The notes beneath the pieces were generated by a model. That model worked only from the letters and a program-made list of their open reading frames with translations. It was not told where the DNA came from and did not search any database. Made by a program: the position numbers and the translations under genes. A stretch of DNA of 34,211 nt, taken from a virus. Of the stretch, positions 25,684 to 31,329 are shown in pieces (the first letter of the stretch is position 1; every line of letters starts with the position of its first letter). The stretch spans positions 1 through 34,211 of IMG/VR virus record IMGVR_UViG_3300025889_000465. The stretch is one strand, 5' to 3'.

Positions 25684-27852
25684 TTATTGCATTTGTTGTT
25701 GTATTTGTGCTTGTTGGCCTTGCATTTCTTGCTTTGCCAATTGTGCATCTGCTCCAACTTCTGCTCTATAGTTTGCACCTTGTTCTTTCATTGCCTGTTG
25801 GTCTTGTTGGTGAGCCATTTGCTGTTCCATTTGTGCTTGTTGCATCATTTGCATCATAGCCTGTTGTTTTTCAGCATCACGCTTCTTCTTGTTCAATGTA
25901 TACTCCAACTGATTTTCAAGTTCAGTATATGTTTTACATTTTTCAATTTGAAGATACTCCAAGAAATCCAACACTTGATTCTGCATAGCAGCTTGAGCAA
26001 TACCCAACAAACGCTCACGAGCAGAATCATCAATGAAGTCTTTCACTTTTAAATACACACCAAGTTCTTCAATCTGAAATTCCTTGGTTAATTTCAAATA
26101 TTCTTTGCCTCTAGTTCCAACTACAGGAATAGTTGTTTCGGGTTCGTCAATCAAAGTCACTTTAAATTGATTAACAGCAAACGATAATTGCTTTTCAATA
26201 AACTTAATAAAACCTTGGTATAGGTAAGTAGTTCCTAAGTTAGACTGAGCAATAGTACCTGCTTGAGTTTTTGCTCCTACATATCCTGATTGCTGACCCA
26301 ATGCAATTTTTGGAATGCTTACGATTTCTTCCATCAATCGTTCTTCTTCTTGACGAAGATTAACAAGCAATTGAACATTAGAGTCTAGAGTCATATCAAC
26401 TACTTCAACCAAGCGAGCATCTTGTCCATTTACAAATTCTTCTCCAGTTGCGGATCCGTCTGTAATGTGAATACCCATACGCTCAAAATCAGAAATAACA
26501 TCTTTGGCGGTAGAAGTACCTAATTTTTGTTTGTTAATCAGATATACTTTACCTTTTGCACGATTCATCATTTTGGTAATTTCATTGGTGATGTAATCGA
26601 TACGATCTTGGTGTTGGTGCAAACGAGCTACTACAGATCTGTTCTCACCCATAACCATATTTGGCAAAAAGACTTGCAATGGCAATATGACATCGCCTGG
26701 GTTATCTGTTTTACGAACAATGTTTGTGGCTTCTTCATAATCTACAACATATTTGTTGCCGATGAGTGTAGCCTTGTAGATTGTTTTTGTCCAAAACTCT
26801 CCTTTACGACCATTGCGAATTTTTGAGTAATGCGTATTTCCAAATTTATCTTTGGATTTCTCATAACCCAAATCTTTCATTCCAACCCAATATCCAGTAA
26901 CACAAGCCAAAGTAGGCAGATTGTTAACATTGAATGCCCAGTTAGTTGCGTATGGGTGAGTAGTCAAATCTAACAACTGATACAAATTGTTAGTATTGAT
27001 TTCTTTCAGTTCTTTTATCTCCTCTGTGGTCAATGAGTCTTGATAACGCTCAATGATATCGGTAATGTTCAACCAATCAATTTTTCCTACAAAACGGGCC
27101 TCAGAATTAAAGTCATCATCTTTCGCCCTATCAATAATCAGATTATGAGGAAGGATAATATCAAAATACTGTTTTCCGTTTTCGATTCTGTTTTCAACAC
27201 CAACATAACCACCCAATAGGGTATACAAGAATGCTTGTTTGTATTTCTCCTTGAAATTGTTACGATTGAGAATGTCTTCTGCCATTTTAAGAGCCAACTC
27301 TTCAATTTGCTCACGATAGTCATTCTCCATGTATCGATATACTTCTTCAGGCGTTTCAAATTGATTACCTTGTTCGCCCATAGGACGGAAATCAATTCCA
27401 TACCTATTCATAGCTTGGACTAACTCTGGAGCGTTGAATCGCAACATAGCATCTTCAAGCATTTGAGTTTTTCTATTGATAGCAGCTTGAGATTGAGATT
27501 TAACACTTGGGTCAATGTTTTCAATCATTTTGATGGCATTACCAACCATATAGTCAACCAAAGAAGTTACTTTCTGACCATTAATCCAAACCGTTGGCAA
27601 ATCGCAATTGTTTTGGTCCTGGGTTGTGTAGTAATAATCTTTGTTGTATTGACGGCCCAAATAGTAGGTGAACATACGCACCACTTCATCAATAGGATTC
27701 TCCAGGTCAGATTGTTTGCGAACACGAGAGATACGATCATGACGCTTGTTGAAGTGCGACATAACGAACTGCAAGTTCTGCTTGTACCAAACACGAGTTT
27801 TCTCACTTTCTGGCAAAAACTGGTTTGGCTGGTTTGTAATAGTAAACGCCAT
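25684..27852 (-). CDS. portal protein
   Basis: This 722-residue protein is the first gene of the leftward virion operon. The N-terminal half has the portal pattern: RMFTYYLGRQYNKDYYYT, VTSLVDYMVGNAIKMIENID, AEDILNRNNFKEKYKQAFLY then LLGGYVGVEN, and DRAKDDDFNSEARFVGKIDW, the latter recalling portal proteins of crAss-like podoviruses. Residues about 410-520 (HQHQDRIDYITNEITKMMNR, ISDFERMGIHITDG) fit the wing/stem part, and LRQEEERLMEEIVSIPKIAL precedes the stem helix. The last about 70 residues are Met/Gln-rich (QQAMMQMMQQAQMEQQMAHQ), probably a barrel-like or disordered extension. One exact GGGCCTCAGA lies on the opposite strand here (27096-27105), the only copy in antisense orientation. The start has a TAAATTTG box five bases upstream. 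Confidence 0.85.
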   Translation of the reverse strand: MAFTITNQPNQFLPESEKTRVWYKQNLQFVMSHFNKRHDRISRVRKQSDLENPIDEVVRMFTYYLGRQYNKDYYYTTQDQNNCDLPTVWINGQKVTSLVDYMVGNAIKMIENIDPSVKSQSQAAINRKTQMLEDAMLRFNAPELVQAMNRYGIDFRPMGEQGNQFETPEEVYRYMENDYREQIEELALKMAEDILNRNNFKEKYKQAFLYTLLGGYVGVENRIENGKQYFDIILPHNLIIDRAKDDDFNSEARFVGKIDWLNITDIIERYQDSLTTEEIKELKEINTNNLYQLLDLTTHPYATNWAFNVNNLPTLACVTGYWVGMKDLGYEKSKDKFGNTHYSKIRNGRKGEFWTKTIYKATLIGNKYVVDYEEATNIVRKTDNPGDVILPLQVFLPNMVMGENRSVVARLHQHQDRIDYITNEITKMMNRAKGKVYLINKQKLGTSTAKDVISDFERMGIHITDGSATGEEFVNGQDARLVEVVDMTLDSNVQLLVNLRQEEERLMEEIVSIPKIALGQQSGYVGAKTQAGTIAQSNLGTTYLYQGFIKFIEKQLSFAVNQFKVTLIDEPETTIPVVGTRGKEYLKLTKEFQIEELGVYLKVKDFIDDSARERLLGIAQAAMQNQVLDFLEYLQIEKCKTYTELENQLEYTLNKKKRDAEKQQAMMQMMQQAQMEQQMAHQQDQQAMKEQGANYRAEVGADAQLAKQEMQGQQAQIQQQMQ

Positions 27853-27857
27853 TTGTA

Positions 27858-27888
27858 CAAATTTAAGAAAATTCCTTAAAAAAAGAAA
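27858..27888 (-). promoter_or_regulatory. promoter of the virion operon (portal), probably leaderless
   Basis: On the minus strand TTTC, a 19-nt spacer and TAAATTTG (complement 27865-27858) end five bases before the portal ATG at 27852. The -33 half lies inside the 3' arm of the terminator hairpin immediately upstream. The virion operon therefore seems to begin its own transcript right where the preceding one ends. Confidence 0.55.
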
Positions 27889-27906
27889 GGGCCATTTTTG
27901 CCCTTT
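27877..27906 (-). terminator. intrinsic terminator between resolvase operon and virion operon
   Basis: On the minus strand AAAGGGC-AAAAATG-GCCCTTT forms a 7-bp stem followed by CTTTTTTT. It would end transcripts that start at the divergent promoter near 29.2 kb and pass the resolvase gene. On the plus strand the following T-run is weak (AGTTTTAG). Confidence 0.8.
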
Positions 27907-28161
27907 AGTTTTAGAATTAAATAAATTAAAGAATTAACTATATTAAGTCCTTTACTATCGTTAATGTCAGTGTGCATTGCTTTACGGAACCAGAAGATAA
28001 ACCATACCCCCCTTTCCCCCCTTTCCTTAAAAAACCCAAAAGTTTTTCAAAAAAAAAGTGGTCAGGTGGCAGGCTTGACTCCGTAAAGCTCATTTTTTTG
28101 CTTTTACTCACCAGGCTGTTCCGTAACAGTACCCCCATTACAACCGGACTGCGATACAATA
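27907..28161. other. non-coding region between virion operon and resolvase
   Basis: About 255 bases without a convincing gene. Open frames on both strands here are low in complexity and have no plausible start context. It holds a C-rich tandem tract (28007-28026), a 10-bp inverted repeat enclosing it (27979-27988 with 28080-28089), and a small hairpin CTGTT-CCGT-AACAG (28116-28129). The word TCCGTAA occurs in all three of those repeat elements. An untranslated 3' region, a small RNA or a replication/packaging signal are all possible. Confidence 0.5.
27979..28089. repeat. 10-bp inverted repeat around a C-rich tract
   Basis: GCTTTACGGA (27979-27988) and TCCGTAAAGC (28080-28089) are perfect reverse complements 91 bases apart. 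Between them is CCCCCCTTTCCCCCCTTTCC (28007-28026), a two-unit tandem that is G-rich on the minus strand. A related arm, TTCCGTAA, recurs at 28119-28126. Confidence 0.7.
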
Positions 28162-28566
28162 TTAAATCGTGTTTTTCTTTTTTGCAACAACATAGTGACT
28201 TGGTTCGTAAGATTTCATAAAGAACTCAATGAATTCAGCACCTTTGGCCACCAAAATTTTTTCAACAACTAAACGAAAGATGTACTTGTCATTGAATTTG
28301 TATTTCTTTTGTAGGATGTCTACGAATGGTTTTACGACATTGTCTGCGTCTGAGGCCATATTGGACAAGCCAACCATTAGATTAAGTTCTATAGGACCGT
28401 CTATGGTTATTTTGTGAGACTTGAGTTTTAGGAGAACTTCTTTCTCGTAGGCAGAGTATTCTTTTGTCTTGAATCGTTTGCCTTGCCAGCATTGGTTTAC
28501 TGATAGCGGTTTAATTTCGACTTTGTTTGAAAAGAGCAGGATATTCTCGTTTGATAAGTTCAGCAT
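28162..28566 (-). CDS. rusA: RusA-family Holliday junction resolvase
   Basis: This 134-residue protein has the RusA plan. An N-terminal strand leads into IKPLSVNQCWQGKRFKTKEY (about 18-37). The catalytic acidic core is SDADNVVKPFVDIL (D73, D75, N76, K79, D83), then FNDKYIFRLVVEK with D93. RusA-type enzymes cut Holliday junctions as dimers and in phages resolve branched DNA before packaging. The length is close to the family norm (about 120-140). The first 19 codons overlap the end of the upstream gene by 56 bases, so a slightly later start cannot be excluded, although no other good start codon is seen. It is the last gene of a three-gene leftward unit that ends at the terminator near 27.9 kb. 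Confidence 0.85.
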   Translation of the reverse strand: MLNLSNENILLFSNKVEIKPLSVNQCWQGKRFKTKEYSAYEKEVLLKLKSHKITIDGPIELNLMVGLSNMASDADNVVKPFVDILQKKYKFNDKYIFRLVVEKILVAKGAEFIEFFMKSYEPSHYVVAKKKNTI

Positions 28567-28924
28567 TAGCTTCTAAATCAGTAAATAGTATAAGTTCGGT
28601 CGGAAGCCCAAAGAACTCCGATGCTAAGGACGCTTGGAACAAAGAGTAAAGAGATTTCTCTTCATAGAGTACTTTATTGAAGGTTTGCTCAACATCAATC
28701 CCCATAAATTCTTTAATTTTTCCAGCCGAGCAATTTTCTCCGTGGATTTTGTTGAGAAATAGAATATTTCTCCTGAATCTATCCGATATACTCCGTATGT
28801 TTTTTTGTACTTTTTGCTCATAAAACTCTCTTCTTAATTCTTTAATTAGTTGATTCTCAACAAAATTAGCAAGTCCTCTTTTTTTGATGTCGATTATTTT
28901 TTTGTCGAGTTCATCAGAAGTCAT
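28511..28924 (-). CDS. putative helix-turn-helix protein (137 residues)
   Basis: An all-helical, basic N-terminal half (DKKIIDIKKRGLANFVENQL) is followed by a region resembling an XRE-type helix-turn-helix: NCSAGKIKEFMGIDVEQTFN, then KSLYSLFQASLASEFFGLPT and ELILFTDLEANAEL (about 65-125). Regulators of this type bind operator DNA as dimers. Its ATG overlaps the stop of the upstream gene (ATGA), and its own end overlaps the RusA gene by 56 bases. Close to the divergent promoter region, it is a candidate for controlling the early/late switch, but DNA binding is inferred from pattern only. Confidence 0.55.
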   Translation of the reverse strand: MTSDELDKKIIDIKKRGLANFVENQLIKELRREFYEQKVQKNIRSISDRFRRNILFLNKIHGENCSAGKIKEFMGIDVEQTFNKVLYEEKSLYSLFQASLASEFFGLPTELILFTDLEANAELIKREYPALFKQSRN

Positions 28925-29166
28925 ATATCGGAAATTTTCAATTCAAACTCTTTCAGGTATCTTTCGTTCTCATCGATACAGCGTTTGACTTCTTTCATTA
29001 CGATAATCAACTTTTGTTGATCAATCAAAGACTTTCCGTTTAGGATATTGTAAACATCATATTTTTGAATTCCGAAGATTTCAACACGCTCGACAATACG
29101 GGCCATATCACCACGCTTTAACTTGCCTTTCAACTCAAGTACTCGTTCTTTAAGTTCGTTGTTCAT
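28921..29166 (-). CDS. small unidentified, possibly DNA-binding protein (81 residues)
   Basis: This small, charged, helical protein begins MNNELKERVLELKGKLKRGD. The segment MARIVERVEIFGIQKYDVYN followed by ILNGKS has a helix-turn-helix-like rhythm. It is the first gene of the leftward resolvase unit. The in-frame start 13 codons upstream (29205) is rejected because it lies within the promoter region and adds a non-homogeneous hydrophobic stretch. The ATG at 29166 has a short A/T leader behind a promoter-like sequence. Function unknown. Confidence 0.55.
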   Translation of the reverse strand: MNNELKERVLELKGKLKRGDMARIVERVEIFGIQKYDVYNILNGKSLIDQQKLIIVMKEVKRCIDENERYLKEFELKISDI

Positions 29167-29175
29167 AATTACATA

Positions 29176-29206
29176 CAATTTTACAAAAAAAATTTGTAAG
29201 TACAAA
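29176..29206 (-). promoter_or_regulatory. leftward promoter of the divergent pair
   Basis: On the minus strand TTTG (complement 29206-29203), a 19-nt spacer and TAAAATTG (complement 29183-29176) match the Bacteroidota pattern with one mismatch in the -7 box. The ATG at 29166 follows nine bases after. It overlaps the rightward promoter by 14 bases, so the two should exclude each other. Confidence 0.45.
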
Positions 29207-29223
29207 ATATTCTATTATATTCG
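29193..29223 (+). promoter_or_regulatory. rightward promoter of the divergent pair
   Basis: TTTG (29193-29196), a 19-nt spacer and TATATTCG (29216-29223) match the Bacteroidota promoter with one mismatch. The ATG of the SSB-like gene lies 21 bases downstream with an A-rich leader (TAGTTAAAAAC). This is the only divergent gene boundary in the window. Confidence 0.5.
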
Positions 29224-29244
29224 CATTGTTTAATAGTTAAAAAC

Positions 29245-29826
29245 ATGGCTTTAAAAGAAACACAAGGAAAGAAAACTTATCTCACTATTCGTGACGGTAA
29301 GATCGCTCGCAAACAAGGCGAGGAATGGACACTTTACAATTCCGTAGAAGGTAAGATTGTAGGTTTAAGTACACGAGAAGGCAAGTTTGGCACAGATTTG
29401 TGCATTGACTTGATGGATGATGAATTGTACCAGTTGCAAATCAAAATTAAAGGCGGGGAATCGGCAAAGCAAAGTTCTTACTTTATTGCTTTTGCTCATT
29501 GTTCTCCTAATTTGGATTTGAATCAGAAGGTAGAATTTATTCCCTCTTTGAAAATTGAGAATGACCGCAAGCGTGCTGCTTTGTTTTTGAAACAAGGCGG
29601 TGAGGTTATTAAGTGGGCTTTTAAAAAGGGTGATGGTATGCCGGATCCCGAAGAAGTTTACAACAAAAAGGGCGAACTTGTTTCTGTAGATTGGAGTGAG
29701 GTTGAAACATTCCGTATAGACAAAGTAAACGAGTTGGTTAATAAATTGGGTAAACCTGTAGAAAAAGACATTGTTGCTGATTTTGCACACAATGCCAATG
29801 TTGAAGACGATGATTTGCCCTTCTAA
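29245..29826 (+). CDS. single-stranded DNA-binding protein-like
   Basis: This 193-residue protein has a beta-rich body (YLTIRDGKIARKQGEEWTLY, CIDLMDDELYQLQIKIKGGE) compatible with an OB fold. Its acidic C-terminal tip, EDDDLPF, is nearly the classical SSB tail DDDIPF that recruits recombination and replication partners. No Walker motif or nuclease residues are seen. The gene heads the rightward cluster and is followed by an exonuclease, as in phage recombination modules. The length and lack of a long Gly/Gln linker differ from bacterial SSB, so it belongs to a phage-specific type. The stop overlaps the next start (TAATG). Confidence 0.7.
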   Translation: MALKETQGKKTYLTIRDGKIARKQGEEWTLYNSVEGKIVGLSTREGKFGTDLCIDLMDDELYQLQIKIKGGESAKQSSYFIAFAHCSPNLDLNQKVEFIPSLKIENDRKRAALFLKQGGEVIKWAFKKGDGMPDPEEVYNKKGELVSVDWSEVETFRIDKVNELVNKLGKPVEKDIVADFAHNANVEDDDLPF

Positions 29827-30065
29827 TGGCAAGAGGAATTAACAATTCTGTTTTGGCTGATAAGATTGCACAAAAAGTTGAACCTGTCCATATGAAACAC
29901 TATGGGCAGGAACAACTGTCTATTATCCGTCAGTCAAGTTTGAAGGCGGCAATCCAATTCACGGATTCTGTTATGCCTCGTTTAGATAGAAAATTTTCTT
30001 TGGAAGAGTTACAGAAATTCACTTTAGAAACAGCAGAAGTTTTTGAGCAATGGGTCTTGAGATAA
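29826..30065 (+). CDS. small unidentified protein between SSB-like protein and exonuclease
   Basis: This 79-residue, mostly helical protein begins ARGINNSVLADKIAQKVEPV and ends SLEELQKFTLETAEVFEQWV. It starts on the last base of the SSB-like gene stop and overlaps the exonuclease gene by 16 bases, so it is tightly coupled to both. No motif is recognised. A helper or DNA-binding role in the same recombination module is a guess from position. Confidence 0.6.
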   Translation: MARGINNSVLADKIAQKVEPVHMKHYGQEQLSIIRQSSLKAAIQFTDSVMPRLDRKFSLEELQKFTLETAEVFEQWVLR

Positions 30066-31033
30066 TCCAAATAGATAAGGATAAGTCGTATCAAGAGTGG
30101 TTGAACTTCCGTGAGAACGGATTAGGAGCTAGTGAGATTGGTACGCTTATGGGTGTTAACTCTTTCAAGAGCGCAGCCGAATTGTATTACCAAAAAATAG
30201 GTGCATTTCCACAAAAACAAGTGCAAAATATGCCAATGTTTATGGGAACTATCTTGGAACAGACTGTTGCCAATATTTTTGAATATTGGGAAGAGGATGA
30301 AGCCACAATGATTTCTAACCACTCCCAGGGTAAGAAGGTGCGAACCTTGTATGAGCCTATTGGGTATATTGTTAACGAGAAGTATCCTCATTTGTTTTTC
30401 TCTCCAGACCGTTTGCAGATCTGTGCAAGTAATCTCCGAATCCGAAATGGTCATTTGAATTTGAATAATGTTGAAGCCATTATTGAGATTAAGACTATTA
30501 GCGGTTGGGCAAGTAAGCAATGGCAGGGTGGGTTACCGCCCTCCTACTACTTGCAATTGCAAACCTATCTAATGGGTCTCGGAGTAGAGTACGGATACAT
30601 CGTAGCATTAGAAGACGGAAGAACAATAAAGGTTCACAAGTTTGAGAGAGACGAAGAGATTATTGCCTCCATAGAAACGGTAACTGCTCAATTTTGGGAG
30701 CGAGTCTTACTTGGTAGGGAATACATGGCCAAGGGTGAGGACTACGATCAGTTTGCTCCGGATCCCGATGGAACGGAAGCATACGCAGAGTTCTTGAACG
30801 AAAAGTTCGCCAATCCCGAAGAGAATACTATTCGCAGCAATGAGGACATAGATGAATGGATTGCTTTGTACAAGGAGAGAAGTTCACAGATTACAAATTT
30901 GGATGATGAAAGAAGAGAAGCTGCAAACTTTATCAAGAGTCATATGGGTAATAATGTAATTTTGGAATCTAATGTCGCAAAAGTAACTTGGAGACCCAAT
31001 GCCAAAGGAACAAGAATATTCCGTATCGTATAG
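30050..31033 (+). CDS. YqaJ/lambda-exonuclease-type recombination nuclease
   Basis: This 327-residue protein carries the YqaJ signature. WLNFRENGLGASEIGTLMG (about 17-35) is followed by MFMGTILEQTVANIFEYW with E70, then FFSPDRL with D120, IIEIKT with the E146-x-K148 pair, and SYYLQLQTYLMGL with Q169/Q171. These residues form the two-metal PD-(D/E)XK centre of 5'-3' exonucleases that make single strands for annealing-type recombination. The C-terminal third (about 245-327, DDERREAANFIKSHMG) is helical and may carry protein contacts. The start overlaps the upstream gene by 16 bases. No annealase (RecT/Erf/Redbeta type) is visible in the window; the SSB-like protein may be its partner. Confidence 0.88.
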   Translation: MGLEIIQIDKDKSYQEWLNFRENGLGASEIGTLMGVNSFKSAAELYYQKIGAFPQKQVQNMPMFMGTILEQTVANIFEYWEEDEATMISNHSQGKKVRTLYEPIGYIVNEKYPHLFFSPDRLQICASNLRIRNGHLNLNNVEAIIEIKTISGWASKQWQGGLPPSYYLQLQTYLMGLGVEYGYIVALEDGRTIKVHKFERDEEIIASIETVTAQFWERVLLGREYMAKGEDYDQFAPDPDGTEAYAEFLNEKFANPEENTIRSNEDIDEWIALYKERSSQITNLDDERREAANFIKSHMGNNVILESNVAKVTWRPNAKGTRIFRIV

Positions 31034-31038
31034 ATCCA

Positions 31039-31329
31039 ATGGCAAAGAAGTCGAAGGATATGGATTGGTACAGGGCCATGTGGGAGTCTCGTACTCACAC
31101 TTGCCAGGAGTGTGGGTTACATCTTCCACGCTTCAGTCCGATGTTCATCTCGCATATAGTATCAAAGGGGAGTTATCCGGGTCTCAGACACCACAAGGAC
31201 AACTTCATGATTTATTGCATGCTTTGTCATCAGCAATGGGAATTTGGGAATCGGAAGACGATGAAGACTTACCAGGAGGCAATGGAGATAGCGGAGAGGA
31301 TTAAAAGAGAATATTATGAATCACGGTAG
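31039..31329 (+). CDS. HNH-type zinc-finger endonuclease-like protein
   Basis: This 96-residue protein has two Cys pairs around an HNH-like core: C22-x2-C25, ISHIVSKGSYPGLRHHKDNF (H39, N55) and C60-x2-C63-H64, followed by QQWEFGN and a helix. The spacing matches HNH nucleases in which zinc binding supports a beta-beta-alpha metal site; phage recombination endonucleases of the NinG type are built the same way. The ATG at 31039, five bases after the exonuclease stop, is preferred over upstream in-frame codons, which lie within that gene. It overlaps the methyltransferase start by 14 bases. A GGGTCTCAGA copy lies at 31179-31188. Confidence 0.75.
   Translation: MAKKSKDMDWYRAMWESRTHTCQECGLHLPRFSPMFISHIVSKGSYPGLRHHKDNFMIYCMLCHQQWEFGNRKTMKTYQEAMEIAERIKREYYESR

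Noticed and set aside
281-27937. Many plus-strand frames of 60-258 codons opposite the virion genes (for example 5214-5990, 23542-24147, 22837-23316).
   Set aside because: All lie antisense to long genes with strong protein signals; their products are Ser/Phe/Ile-rich shadows of the opposite codons without known motifs or start context.
27938-28220. Open frames on both strands (73 and 82 codons) in the region between resolvase and portal.
   Set aside because: Their products are low-complexity runs dictated by the C/T tract and A/T-rich flanks, with no coherent folding pattern and no coupling to neighbours; the region is better read as non-coding.
28921-29205. The longer start (29205) for the small gene at the divergent border.
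   Set aside because: It would place 13 codons over the leftward promoter and adds MYLQIFFVKLYVI, unlike the charged remainder; the ATG at 29166 fits the promoter spacing better.
30999-31304. A 101-codon frame overlapping the HNH gene.
   Set aside because: The HNH frame has the complete Cys/His/Asn pattern; the other frame has no motif and starts inside the exonuclease gene. Unlike the methyltransferase overlap it shows no repeats or ordered end.
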